Source: Anaerococcus jeddahensis (GTDB lineage: Bacteria; Bacillota; Clostridia; Tissierellales; Peptoniphilaceae). Taken from it: a stretch of 64,000 nucleotides of DNA. The number at the start of each line of letters is the position of its first letter. The stretch's first letter is position 1. The position numbers and the translations under genes were made by a program. The notes under the pieces were generated by a model. The model was not told where the DNA came from. It saw only the letters and a program-made list of their open reading frames with translations, and made no database searches. Below are positions 1 to 7,932 of this stretch, piece by piece. The stretch is from the NCBI RefSeq assembly GCF_001182725.1, contig NZ_CWHU01000005.1:806001-870000 (forward strand), given 5' to 3'.

Positions 1-103
1 ACTTTTTAAGCTCAAGTCTTTCTTGAGTGTTTTTTTTGTTTTTTGTAGTATCGTAATTTCTATTTTTGCAAACTGTGCATTCTAGTTTTACTTTATCTGC
101 CAT
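1..103 (-). CDS. rpmG: 50S ribosomal protein L33 (3' end cut by window edge)
   Basis: The visible 34 residues begin [17 protein letters not shown] and continue with a Lys/Asn-rich stretch containing TQERLELKK, typical of the short zinc-ribbon type L33, a large-subunit ribosomal protein. L33 is usually about 49 aa, so roughly 15 residues lie outside the window. Only the CxxC near the start is visible; the second Cys pair would be beyond the edge. A strong AGGAGGTG ribosome binding site sits 7-8 bases before the ATG at 103. In many Firmicutes rpmG is followed by secE and nusG, but that side is not in view. Confidence 0.9.
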   Translation of the reverse strand, partial: MADKVKLECTVCKNRNYDTTKNKKNTQERLELKK

Positions 104-182
104 TAAAACACCTCCTAATTTATATGGATAGTCCCATACAAACATATATGTTACCATCAATTTTCTTTATTGTCAATATTTT

Positions 183-503
183 TTATTGACTATTCTCTAG
201 CATTTTATAAAGTTGTTTTCTTTTGTTCATTAAAAATTCTCGAAGGTCATCTAAGTCATGATTTGAAAAACATGTATCACTATAATCAAGAAGTATTTCT
301 TCTATATCTTCTAATTCATATATACCTTCATCATACATTTTTCCTAGAAAATTTTGATTTTTATCATAAAAAACTTTTGGTGGATAGCCTTCCAATTTTC
401 TTGTATCCATGCTTATATAAGAATTTTTTGAATAAATTTTATTTCCTACTACAAGTACAGCTTCTTTTATATTTATTTCTCTACCTGTAAGATAGTCTTT
501 CAT
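183..503 (-). CDS. Hypothetical 106-aa protein downstream of glmM
   Basis: I do not recognise this family. The product is short, soluble and acidic in its second half (DEGIYELEDIEEILLDY, then a Leu/Asp/Arg-rich helix ending KRKQLYKMLENSQ). No membrane segment or signal peptide is visible. It starts two bases after the glmM stop codon, so it is probably cotranscribed and translationally coupled with glmM; its own ribosome binding site is weak. The close coupling supports it being a real gene. The overlapping plus-strand ORF is the shadow. Confidence 0.65.
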   Translation of the reverse strand: MKDYLTGREINIKEAVLVVGNKIYSKNSYISMDTRKLEGYPPKVFYDKNQNFLGKMYDEGIYELEDIEEILLDYSDTCFSNHDLDDLREFLMNKRKQLYKMLENSQ

Positions 504-505
504 TT

Positions 506-1846
506 TTATAGTCCACTTTTTTCTATAGCTTCTACAATATCATCTACTTTTTCATTTGCTATTTCTTTTGTCTCAGCTTCTGCCATAACTCTAATCACTG
601 GTTCTGTTCCACTTTCTCTAACCAAAATTCTTCCAGAATCTTTTAAGTCTTGGCTTTGTTTTTCAATAATATTTTTTATAGACTCATCTGATAAAACTGC
701 ACTTTTGTCTTTTACTCTTACATTTTTTAAAACTTGTGGATAAATTTTTAAATCTCTTTTTAATTCGGATAAACTAGCTTTATTGTCAATCATTGCTTCC
801 ATTAATCTAAGTGAAGTTAAAATTCCATCACCTGTGTTTGCATATTTTGAAAAAATAATATGGCCTGATTGTTCTCCACCTAACTCATAACCATTTTCGC
901 TCATTTCTATATGAACATATTTGTCTCCAACTTGAGTCTTTGAATAATTAATTCCTAATTTATCCAAGGCTTTGTAAAGACCAATATTTGACATAATTGT
1001 TGTTACAATTGTATTTGATTCAAGATTTCCTTCTTCTTTCATGTGTTTTCCACATATATAAAGAATTGCATCTCCATCAACAACTTCTCCATTTTCATCA
1101 ACTGCTATACACCTATCAGCATCTCCATCATAGGCAAAACCACAATCAAGTTTATTTTCTTTTACAAATTTTTGTAAAACTTCAATATGAGTTGATCCAC
1201 AATCTACATTTATATTAAATCCATTTGGATTGTTGTTTATTACAAAAGTTTCAGCTCCAAGTGCATCATAAACGCTTTTAACTATTGATGAAGCTGCACC
1301 ATTTGCACAGTCAAGTCCAACTTTTTTTCCTTTAAATGATTTACTTACAGTTTGGATAAGAAAAGCAATATATCTATTTCTACCACCTATAAAATCGTGA
1401 GTTCTTCCAATTTCTTCACCAATTTTTAAATCAATATCTTTTATATCTGAATCTATATATGCTTCTAATTTTTCCAAAAATTCATCATCCATTTTTTCCC
1501 CATCAGAATTAATAATTTTAATTCCATTATCATGATAAGGATTATGGCTTGCTGTAATCATTACTCCACAATCAAAATCTTCGCTTCTTACTACATATGA
1601 TACTGAAGGTGTTGTTGTAACATGAAGTAAATAAGCATCTGATCCTGATGAAGTTATTCCAGCTGATAAAGCATCTTCAAACATATATGATGATCTTCTT
1701 GTATCTTTTCCTATTACTATCTTTCCAGTTCCGTTTTTATCTTTATTAAAATAATATCCTAAAAATCTTCCGATTTTAATTGCATGATAGAGCGTTAAGT
1801 CTTGGTTAGCTTCACCCCTAAATCCGTCTGTACCAAAATATTTCAT
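506..1846 (-). CDS. glmM: Phosphoglucosamine mutase GlmM
   Basis: Converts glucosamine-6-phosphate to glucosamine-1-phosphate, the step before UDP-GlcNAc, and so feeds peptidoglycan synthesis in the cytoplasm. At 446 aa it has the usual family length. All four alpha-D-phosphohexomutase landmarks are visible: the catalytic phosphoserine loop TASHNP (Ser100), the metal-binding DGDADR near residue 240, the sugar-binding GGEQSGH near 325 and the phosphate-binding RESGTEP near 410. The N-terminus KYFGTDGFRG is the classic GlmM start. AGGAGG lies 6 bases before the ATG. It probably forms a unit with the small gene at 183-503. Confidence 0.97.
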   Translation of the reverse strand: MKYFGTDGFRGEANQDLTLYHAIKIGRFLGYYFNKDKNGTGKIVIGKDTRRSSYMFEDALSAGITSSGSDAYLLHVTTTPSVSYVVRSEDFDCGVMITASHNPYHDNGIKIINSDGEKMDDEFLEKLEAYIDSDIKDIDLKIGEEIGRTHDFIGGRNRYIAFLIQTVSKSFKGKKVGLDCANGAASSIVKSVYDALGAETFVINNNPNGFNINVDCGSTHIEVLQKFVKENKLDCGFAYDGDADRCIAVDENGEVVDGDAILYICGKHMKEEGNLESNTIVTTIMSNIGLYKALDKLGINYSKTQVGDKYVHIEMSENGYELGGEQSGHIIFSKYANTGDGILTSLRLMEAMIDNKASLSELKRDLKIYPQVLKNVRVKDKSAVLSDESIKNIIEKQSQDLKDSGRILVRESGTEPVIRVMAEAETKEIANEKVDDIVEAIEKSGL

Positions 1847-1931
1847 AAATCCTCCTATTTTCTTATTTTATTATAAATTACTAAGCTTTTTGATTCAAGT
1901 TATTTATTTAAAAGAAGAAAATTAAATTATT

Positions 1932-1959
1932 TTGCTTAATTTTTTCATTAATATATAAT
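1932..1959 (+). promoter_or_regulatory. Sigma-A-type promoter for the trmN6-like gene, possibly giving a leaderless mRNA
   Basis: TTGCTT at 1932-1937, a 16-base spacer, then TATAAT at 1954-1959. The ATG of the next gene is at 1966, only seven bases after the -10 box, and no AGG-type ribosome binding site precedes it. Transcription would therefore begin at or next to the start codon. Confidence 0.6.
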
Positions 1960-1965
1960 TTAATT

Positions 1966-2667
1966 ATGGAAAAGTTAGATTATATACCAAAAACAAATTT
2001 ATATATGAAACACGTGGATAAATCCTACTCATTTGGAATTGATTCAATTCTTCTTGCAAATTTTGCAAAAATGAAAAAACATAAAACCTTAATTGATATT
2101 GGGGCTGGAAGTGGCATTTTATCTCTAGCATCTTTTTATTATTATAATTTAGACAAGGTTTATTCAATTGAAATTCAAAAAGAAAAAGCAAAACTTTTAA
2201 AAGAAAACTTAAAAATAAATTCTATTGATAAGATTGAAGTTATAAATGATGATTTGAATAATCTAAATTTTAAGGAAAATTTCATAGACTACATTATTAC
2301 AAACCCTCCTTATTATAAAAAGGGAGCCAATATTAAAAACAAGGATGAGGAATTTTTAATTTCAAGACAAGAAATAAAAATGAATCTTTCTGATATTTTT
2401 AAATTTTCAAATAAAGTTTTGAAAGATAAGGGAAAATTATTTATGATTCATAAGCCAGAAAGACTTGTTGATATTATTAAAGAAAGTGGAAATTTAAAAC
2501 TAAAAAGAATAAAGTTTGTTCAATCAAAAACTTTTGAAAAACCTGTATTTGTTCTTATGGAATTTGTTAAAAATGCAAATGATGGACTTAAATTTGAAAA
2601 TCCCCTCGTAATTTATGATGAAAATAACAAATATACTAAGGAGGTCAATGATATAAATGGACTATAG
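1966..2667 (+). CDS. tRNA1(Val) (adenine-N6)-methyltransferase-like protein (TrmN6 family)
   Basis: SAM-dependent N6-adenine methyltransferase of the COG4123 type; E. coli TrmN6 modifies A37 of tRNA1-Val, and the precise substrate here is inferred. The SAM-binding motif I reads LIDIGAGSGIL (about residues 40-50) and the amino-methyltransferase signature is NPPYY (about 109-113). The N-terminus (EKLDYIPKTNLYM, then SYSFGIDSILLANF) matches the normal family start, so the ATG at 1966 is kept although it has no ribosome binding site. It overlaps rsmI by 11 bases, making a two-gene RNA-modification operon. Confidence 0.85.
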   Translation: MEKLDYIPKTNLYMKHVDKSYSFGIDSILLANFAKMKKHKTLIDIGAGSGILSLASFYYYNLDKVYSIEIQKEKAKLLKENLKINSIDKIEVINDDLNNLNFKENFIDYIITNPPYYKKGANIKNKDEEFLISRQEIKMNLSDIFKFSNKVLKDKGKLFMIHKPERLVDIIKESGNLKLKRIKFVQSKTFEKPVFVLMEFVKNANDGLKFENPLVIYDENNKYTKEVNDINGL

Positions 2668-3475
2668 TATTTATTTTGTACCAACTCCAATTGGAAATTT
2701 GGAAGATATGACAATTAGGGCAATAAATGTCTTGAAAAATGTGGATATTATCGCTTGTGAAGATACAAGAGAAAGCAAAAAGCTTTTAAATTATTTTGAT
2801 ATTAATAAAAAGCTAACTTCCTACCACAAATTTAATGAAAAACAAAAATCTGAGGAAATTATAAAAAATGTAAAAGAAGGCATGACTTATGCTGTCATTA
2901 CTGACCAAGGAATGCCTGGGATTTCTGATCCAGGCCATATTTTGATTAAAGAATGTATTAAGGAAAATATTTCTTATACAATTTTACCTGGTCCATCTTC
3001 CATCCTTACAGCCTTAATTGCTAGTGGTTTTGATAATGATAAATTTTCTTTTTATGGTTTTATTCCGAAGAAAAATTCTGACAAGAAAAAATTATATGAT
3101 GAGTTAGAAAAAGAAAATAAGACTTGTATTTTATTTGACACTCCCCATGATTTAGAAAATACCATAAATGATTTTAAAAAAATATTTCCTCAAAGAAAAC
3201 TTGCCATTACAAGAGAGCTTAGCAAAAAATTTGAGCAATATCAGATTTTTAAAATTGAAGATATTGATATAGAAAATTTAACTTTGAAGGGAGAATTTGT
3301 TCTAATTTTAGAAAAAAATAATTTAGAAAAAAATTTAGATATTTCATCCTATAAAGATGAGGTTTTAAAAATGAAAAAAGAAGGTGAATCTACCAAAGAT
3401 ATTGTAAAATCTTTGAAAAAATCCACCCATTTTTCAAAAAATGAAATTTATGATTTTGTCATAAGTTTAGACTAA
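2657..3475 (+). CDS. rsmI: 16S rRNA 2'-O-ribose C1402 methyltransferase RsmI
   Basis: Methylates the ribose of C1402 in 16S rRNA. The 272-aa product carries family landmarks: YFVPTPIGNLEDMT at the start, ACEDTRES near residue 35, DQGMPGISDPG near 86 and the PGPSS motif near 110. AAGGAGG at 2638-2644 lies within the preceding gene, 12 bases before this ATG, giving coupled translation with the trmN6-like gene. Its 3' end overlaps the dhaM 3' end by 9 bases in a convergent arrangement, and no terminator hairpin is visible between them. Confidence 0.95.
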   Translation: MDYSIYFVPTPIGNLEDMTIRAINVLKNVDIIACEDTRESKKLLNYFDINKKLTSYHKFNEKQKSEEIIKNVKEGMTYAVITDQGMPGISDPGHILIKECIKENISYTILPGPSSILTALIASGFDNDKFSFYGFIPKKNSDKKKLYDELEKENKTCILFDTPHDLENTINDFKKIFPQRKLAITRELSKKFEQYQIFKIEDIDIENLTLKGEFVLILEKNNLEKNLDISSYKDEVLKMKKEGESTKDIVKSLKKSTHFSKNEIYDFVISLD

Positions 3476-3865
3476 ATTGTCCAATTTGTTTACTGGGTAA
3501 GTTTTTAAATAAGATGCTATTTCATCCAAACTTTGTCCTGCAGATGCGTTTACTGCTGTTTGAACACTTGTTTCAATTAAAGGTGTACCTGCAAGATAAA
3601 CTTTGGATTTTTGTTCGTCATCAAGCATATCTATAGCCATTTGACAATTAAGCATAGATGAACCCAAGTCAAAAAATACAACAAGTCCTTCATCTTTCGC
3701 GTATTTTCCAATAAGCTCATTTATTTCATCAAAATTCGATCCAATATTACCATCATTGTCGCCACCACTTGTAATAATTTCTACTCCTGGTGCCATTTGA
3801 ATAAGAATTTCTCTTAATCCTTCTGCTAATTTTTTGCTGTGACTTGCTAATAAAATATTAACCAT
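3467..3865 (-). CDS. dhaM: Dihydroxyacetone kinase phosphotransfer subunit DhaM (EIIA-Man-type domain)
   Basis: Relays phosphate from the PTS protein HPr to the ADP bound on DhaL. The 132-aa protein is a single EIIA-mannose-like domain without the HPr and EI domains fused in E. coli DhaM, which is the common Firmicute form. The active-site histidine is in ASHSKKLAEG (His9), and GGDNDGNIGSN and FFDLGSSMLNCQMA match the family. It is the last gene of dhaKLM; its start overlaps the dhaL end by 8 bases. Confidence 0.94.
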   Translation of the reverse strand: MVNILLASHSKKLAEGLREILIQMAPGVEIITSGGDNDGNIGSNFDEINELIGKYAKDEGLVVFFDLGSSMLNCQMAIDMLDDEQKSKVYLAGTPLIETSVQTAVNASAGQSLDEIASYLKTYPVNKLDNLV

Positions 3866-4457
3866 CTATTTCTCCTATTGCACTTTTTATACATAAAAAA
3901 GATGAATAAGCACCCGGATCAATATGTCCTACTGATCTTTCTCCAAGATATGCAGCCCTACCTTTTCGAGCCTTAATATCTTTGGTTGCTTCCATTTTTT
4001 CTTCTGCAAGTTTTAAAATCTGATCAAAACTCAAATTATTTTTCAAAGCTTCTGACACTGGTGAGAGTACATCAACCATAGTTTTATCTCCAACTTGAGC
4101 CTTACCTCTCATAATTACTCCATCAACTCCATCAGAAAAAGCTTTTGAAAAAGTATCCTTATTCAAACTTATTTCTCCATCCAAAGATTGGGCAAATTTC
4201 ATAAAAAATGTTCCATACAAAGGACCACTTGCTCCTCCAACATTTGAAATTAAAGTCATGGCAATTTTATTAAAGAGAGTTTTTAAATCCCTGTAATCTT
4301 CATTCATGGCATCTTTTACTTTTCTAAATCCTTTAGCCATATTATAACCATGATCACCATCACCAATTGCCCTGTCCAAATCTGTAAGATATTCTTCGTT
4401 TTCTATTATGGTGTTTGATAAATTTATTATCCTATTTTTTATTTTTTCTATATCCAT
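3858..4457 (-). CDS. dhaL: Dihydroxyacetone kinase ADP-binding subunit DhaL
   Basis: Carries a tightly bound ADP that is phosphorylated by DhaM and passes phosphate to dihydroxyacetone on DhaK. LDRAIGDGDHGYNM near residue 30 holds the Asp cluster that coordinates magnesium, and GGASGPLYGTFF near 75 is the nucleotide-binding loop. I start at the ATG at 4457 (MDIEKIKNR) because AGGGG sits 5 bases upstream; the longer frame would need a TTG five codons earlier. The start codon lies just after the dhaK stop, so translation is likely coupled. Confidence 0.94.
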   Translation of the reverse strand: MDIEKIKNRIINLSNTIIENEEYLTDLDRAIGDGDHGYNMAKGFRKVKDAMNEDYRDLKTLFNKIAMTLISNVGGASGPLYGTFFMKFAQSLDGEISLNKDTFSKAFSDGVDGVIMRGKAQVGDKTMVDVLSPVSEALKNNLSFDQILKLAEEKMEATKDIKARKGRAAYLGERSVGHIDPGAYSSFLCIKSAIGEIDG

Positions 4458-4458
4458 C

Positions 4459-5445
4459 TTATCCCCTAACAATATCTACATCTTCTTCTAATAATTTAAA
4501 AATTTCCTCATCAACCTTAAATAAGGTCAAAGAAAATCCAGCCATATCCATACTAGTCATAAAATTACCTAGGAAGGTTTTTTTGATATTTATATTTTTT
4601 TCTTTCAAATAATCATGACAGAAATTATTTACAACAAATAATTCCATTTCGGTTGTCTGACCCATGCCATTAACCATCAATACAAAATCTCCATCAAGAT
4701 TTTCAAAATCTTTTAAAATATAGTCTAAAAGTTCTTTTGAAATTTCATCAGCACTTTTTATTTTTTCTTGTTTTATACCAGGTTCACCATGAATTCCAAT
4801 TCCAATTTCCATATCTTCTTCAGATAATTCAAAACTTTCTTTACCAGAAATTGGATTAATGCAAGGTTTAATAGCCATGCCCATAGATTTTATATTTTTT
4901 ACAATTTTTTCTGCCATAGATTTCACTTCATCTAAGCTTTTTCCATCTCTTGCCATAGCGCCCAATACTTTGTGAACAAAAACAGTTCCAGCAATTCCTC
5001 TTCTTCCAGTTGTATAAGTAGAATCTTCAACTGCAACATCATCATTTACAATAATATAATCCACTTTGATACCTTCCATCTCTGCCATATCTTTTGCCAT
5101 TTCAAAATTCATGACATCGCCCGTATAATTTTTTACAACCATAAAGACACCTTCACCTGAATCAGCAAGTTTTATAGCTTCTAAAACTTGGTCAGGAGTT
5201 GGAGATGTAAAAATTTCTCCACAAATTGCACAATCGAGCATACCATCGCCAACATAGCCTGCGTGAGCTGGTTCGTGACCACTTCCACCACCTGAAATAA
5301 GTCCTACCTTTCCTTTTATTGGCAAATCTTTTCTGTAAACGATTTTTAAGTCTTCGTTTATTTTTACCTTGTCATAATTTGCTTTTTGAAGGCCTTTTAA
5401 CATTTGAGTTAAAATCTTGTCCTTATCATTAATTATTTTTTTCAT
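4459..5445 (-). CDS. dhaK: Dihydroxyacetone kinase substrate-binding subunit DhaK
   Basis: Binds dihydroxyacetone covalently through a histidine and receives phosphate from DhaL, yielding dihydroxyacetone phosphate for glycolysis. GGGSGHEPAHAGYVG (residues 52-66) and GEIFTSPTPDQV are the fold signatures; the substrate-binding histidine is in GIGIHGEPG (about His219). The 328-aa length is normal. I use the ATG at 5445, which has AAGGGTGG upstream, rather than the GTG three codons earlier. First gene of dhaKLM. No DhaR/DhaS-type regulator or glycerol dehydrogenase is adjacent. Confidence 0.96.
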   Translation of the reverse strand: MKKIINDKDKILTQMLKGLQKANYDKVKINEDLKIVYRKDLPIKGKVGLISGGGSGHEPAHAGYVGDGMLDCAICGEIFTSPTPDQVLEAIKLADSGEGVFMVVKNYTGDVMNFEMAKDMAEMEGIKVDYIIVNDDVAVEDSTYTTGRRGIAGTVFVHKVLGAMARDGKSLDEVKSMAEKIVKNIKSMGMAIKPCINPISGKESFELSEEDMEIGIGIHGEPGIKQEKIKSADEISKELLDYILKDFENLDGDFVLMVNGMGQTTEMELFVVNNFCHDYLKEKNINIKKTFLGNFMTSMDMAGFSLTLFKVDEEIFKLLEEDVDIVRG

Positions 5446-5509
5446 AAATACCACCCTTTCTTAATAAAAATATACCCAAATAAAAAAATAATATTTGCTG
5501 TTTTTACAA

Positions 5510-5545
5510 TAAGACTAGAATGAAAAATTTAATATAAGTCTAGAA
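5510..5545. promoter_or_regulatory. Near-perfect 11-bp direct repeat upstream of dhaK
   Basis: TAAGACTAGAA at 5510-5520 recurs as TAAGTCTAGAA at 5535-5545 with one mismatch, start to start 25 bases. It lies 65-100 bases upstream of dhaK in the 413-base spacer between the divergent dhaK and flavodoxin genes. The rest of that spacer (5546-5758) is A/T-rich filler in which I see no gene. A regulator binding the same DNA face twice is possible but unproven. Confidence 0.3.
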
Positions 5546-5758
5546 AAAATAAAAATTTTTTTACAAACTTTTAATCTAAAAACAAAACATTAAATTTTAA
5601 AATTAATAGAAAATATTTTAAAAATCAGATTCAAAATATTTTTTTATTATTAGAAAATTTTAATAAATGAATTGATGAATTTATTTTGAAAATTATCTTT
5701 GTAAATATTAAAATCTCAATATTTTTTTATAATATTATAAAAATAAATAAAATATTAC

Positions 5759-5787
5759 TTGACACAATAGGAAAAATAATTTATTAT
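5759..5787 (+). promoter_or_regulatory. Consensus sigma-A promoter for flavodoxin operon
   Basis: TTGACA at 5759-5764, a 17-base spacer, and TATTAT at 5782-5787. Predicted start of transcription is near 5794, giving a leader of about 65 bases that contains the Fur-box-like site at 5800-5814 and the AAAGGAG ribosome binding site. Confidence 0.75.
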
Positions 5788-5799
5788 TTGATTAGGTAT

Positions 5800-5814
5800 T
5801 GATATAGGTTATCA
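5800..5814. promoter_or_regulatory. Fur-box-like operator before flavodoxin
   Basis: TGATATAGGTTATCA at 5800-5814 is a 7-1-7 inverted repeat that matches the TGATAATnATTATCA Fur-family consensus at 11 of 14 positions by my count, and the hexamer series continues with GTATCA at 5815-5820. It sits just downstream of the predicted transcription start, a repression position. Iron-responsive control of flavodoxin is well known, so Fur is the likely ligand, but no fur gene is in the window. Confidence 0.5.
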
Positions 5815-5858
5815 GTATCAAAGAAATATTTTAATTCTAAAGGAGAAAATTTAAATTT

Positions 5859-6293
5859 ATGAAGAAAGTTGCAATCGTTTATTGGTCTGGCACTGGAAAC
5901 ACAGAAGCTATGGCTAATGAAATTTTTGAAGAACTTAAAAAAAATGATCTAGAAGTTGAAATGCTTGATTCAAATTCTTTTACAAAAGATTCAATTGATG
6001 ATTTTGATGGATTTGCTTTTGGATGTCCTGCTATGGGAAGCGAAGAATTAGAAGAAACAGAATTTGAACCAATGTTTGAAAGTGTTGAAAATTTTCTTTC
6101 AAATAAACCTGTTTTAATTTTTGGTTCTTACCAATGGGCTGACGGTGAATGGATGGATATTTGGCAAGATAGATGTAAAAATGATGGAATAAATTTAGTT
6201 CGTGACGGACTTATTGCCTACGATACTCCTGACGATGAAGCTTTGGAAGAATGTAGAAAGGCTGCAATAGATTTGTCAAAAGCTTTAGGTTAA
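5859..6293 (+). CDS. Flavodoxin
   Basis: Small FMN-binding electron carrier (144 aa) that can replace ferredoxin when iron is scarce. The phosphate-binding loop reads WSGTGNTEAM (residues 9-18) after a first beta strand KKVAIVY; the aromatic isoalloxazine contacts are plausibly W90 and W94 in SYQWADGEW. The acidic surface is typical of short-chain clostridial flavodoxins. It lies 4 bases upstream of a DUF3793 gene, with a consensus promoter and Fur-box-like site in front. Confidence 0.95.
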   Translation: MKKVAIVYWSGTGNTEAMANEIFEELKKNDLEVEMLDSNSFTKDSIDDFDGFAFGCPAMGSEELEETEFEPMFESVENFLSNKPVLIFGSYQWADGEWMDIWQDRCKNDGINLVRDGLIAYDTPDDEALEECRKAAIDLSKALG

Positions 6294-6297
6294 TATT

Positions 6298-6843
6298 ATG
6301 AACGAAGAATTGTTAATTGATTATGCATCGCAAACTTTGGCTAACAAGAAGCTAGCCAGTTTGTTTACTTTTAAAAATACTAAAAATATAGATATAGAAA
6401 AAATGGTTTTCGAGTGGAACGAAGTACTTAATGAAAAAAATGTCTACGTGGAAATACTTAATAACAATAAATCTTCTGCTCAAATTTATGCATACAGACC
6501 TCACAAGCTAAAATACGTATTAAATGAAACAAAAACAAAATCTCTCTTGGAGTCATTTGGTTACAAAACTAATGACCTCAACCAATGCATAAATCATTTG
6601 AAATTTAGATACAAAATCGAAGATTTTCCACACGAAATCGGAATTTTTCTTGGATATCCATTAGAAGATGTAATTGGTTTTATTGAAAATAAAGGAAATA
6701 AATTTCTTATAAATGGATATTGGAAAGTCTATGCCAACGAAGATCAAAAAATTAAAATTTTTAATAATTACAATAACATAAAAAAATCTTATAAAATCCT
6801 GTTTAAACGTTACAAAGATATAAGTAAGCTTTGCCTTAGTTAA
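6298..6843 (+). CDS. DUF3793 family protein
   Basis: The 181-aa product has the DUF3793 hallmarks FPHEIGIFLGYPLEDVIGFI (about residues 105-124) followed by a tyrosine/lysine-rich C-terminus. The family has no proven role; it is often found next to flavodoxin in clostridia, which suggests a function linked to iron limitation or flavodoxin. The gene begins 4 bases after the flavodoxin stop, so the two are one operon. No membrane segment is visible. It ends just before a hairpin terminator at 6860-6885. Confidence 0.8.
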   Translation: MNEELLIDYASQTLANKKLASLFTFKNTKNIDIEKMVFEWNEVLNEKNVYVEILNNNKSSAQIYAYRPHKLKYVLNETKTKSLLESFGYKTNDLNQCINHLKFRYKIEDFPHEIGIFLGYPLEDVIGFIENKGNKFLINGYWKVYANEDQKIKIFNNYNNIKKSYKILFKRYKDISKLCLS

Positions 6844-6859
6844 CAATTCGTATCAAAAA

Positions 6860-6885
6860 AGGCTTTGAGTTTTAACTCAAAGCCT
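6860..6885. terminator. Bidirectional intrinsic terminator
   Basis: AGGCTTTGAGT and ACTCAAAGCCT form an 11-bp stem with a 4-base loop. On the minus strand it is followed by six T residues, so it ends the riboflavin operon; on the plus strand it is followed by TTACTTTTA and probably also ends flavodoxin-DUF3793. The last codons of the HAD gene lie inside the stem. Confidence 0.85.
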
Positions 6886-7477
6886 TTACTTTTAATAAAT
6901 CACTTATTTTTTCAATCTTTATATCTGCAAGCTCTCCCTCTTTTTCTTCTCCGTAGCCGTATTTTGCAAAAATGGATATATTATTATTCAAAAAACCTGC
7001 TTTAACATCGGAGAGCCTATCGCCTACTATGACAAAATTATCAATTTTTTCTATTTTTATAATTTCAGCTTTTGATTTATAAGAGTAGTCTTCACCTACC
7101 AGATATTTTTCAAAATAAGAATCTAAATTATATATTTTTCTTGCACTATCTATATATTTTTTTGAGCAAGATGATAAAATTATCAGTTCGTGTTTATTTT
7201 TTAGGATATTTAATACTTTTTTTGTTTCATCATACAAACTACCAAATTCTTTCATATTTTCTATCATAAAATTTCCTGTTGTTTCAATCAATTTTTCTTT
7301 GTCATAGGAATCATCTAGAAAATCATCCCAAATTTTTCTTGGTGGATAACCAAGATATGATTTTGGATTAAGATTTGGTTTTTTTATTTTAAATTTTTTT
7401 AGGCAATCATAAAATGCTTTTTCATAAATTTCGTCACTTTTATGGATAGTTCCATCAAAGTCAAAAATTAATTTCAT
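6872..7477 (-). CDS. HAD-superfamily phosphatase in the riboflavin operon
   Basis: HAD subfamily IA hydrolase (201 aa): the nucleophile motif FDFDGTIH (Asp6, Asp8) opens the protein, motif II LSSCS is near residue 98 and motif [15 protein letters not shown] near 150. Its start overlaps the ribH stop by 4 bases (ATGA type), so it is translated with the riboflavin genes. Riboflavin synthesis needs a phosphatase for 5-amino-6-(5-phosphoribitylamino)uracil, and in Bacillus HAD enzymes do this. That role is therefore a reasonable inference for this gene; FMN or other sugar-phosphate substrates are alternatives. Confidence 0.8.
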   Translation of the reverse strand: MKLIFDFDGTIHKSDEIYEKAFYDCLKKFKIKKPNLNPKSYLGYPPRKIWDDFLDDSYDKEKLIETTGNFMIENMKEFGSLYDETKKVLNILKNKHELIILSSCSKKYIDSARKIYNLDSYFEKYLVGEDYSYKSKAEIIKIEKIDNFVIVGDRLSDVKAGFLNNNISIFAKYGYGEEKEGELADIKIEKISDLLKVKALS

Positions 7478-7932
7478 ATAAGATCCATTAGATTTGCCAT
7501 TTCAATTGCAGATATAGCTGCATCACTTCCCTTATTTCCTGCTTTTGTACCTGCTCTTTGAACAGCTTGCTCGATTGTATCTGTTGTAACAACTCCAAAA
7601 ATAATTGGCTTGCCACTTTCAAGAGAAACATTTGCTATTCCTTTTGAAACTTCAGAGCAAACATAATCATAATGAGAAGTGTCCCCTCTTATAACTGCTC
7701 CCAAACAAATTACAGCATCATAATCCTTGTGGGCCAATTTTTTTGCAGCAAGAGGAATTTCAAAAGCACCTGGAACTCTTACAAGTTCTATTTCTTCATC
7801 TTTTACTTCATGTCTTTTTAGTGTATCAAGACATCCTTCTACGAGTCTATCTGTTATAAAATGATTAAATCTTGCAACTACAATTGCATATTTTTTTCCA
7901 TTTGATACTAAATTTGCGCTATATTCTTTCAT
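7474..7932 (-). CDS. ribH: 6,7-dimethyl-8-ribityllumazine synthase
   Basis: Condenses 5-amino-6-ribitylaminouracil with 3,4-dihydroxybutanone-4-phosphate to give lumazine. At 152 aa it has the standard length. [14 protein letters not shown] near residue 20 is the substrate loop, [14 protein letters not shown] near 55 and [14 protein letters not shown] near 78 carry the catalytic His. It starts one base after the ribBA stop and overlaps the HAD gene at its end. The ribH product normally assembles into a 60-mer or pentamer. Confidence 0.97.
   Translation of the reverse strand: MKEYSANLVSNGKKYAIVVARFNHFITDRLVEGCLDTLKRHEVKDEEIELVRVPGAFEIPLAAKKLAHKDYDAVICLGAVIRGDTSHYDYVCSEVSKGIANVSLESGKPIIFGVVTTDTIEQAVQRAGTKAGNKGSDAAISAIEMANLMDLI

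Noticed and set aside
170-490. 106-aa plus-strand open frame
   Set aside because: Leu/Phe/Tyr-rich shadow of the minus-strand gene at 183-503; no ribosome binding site, no known relative.
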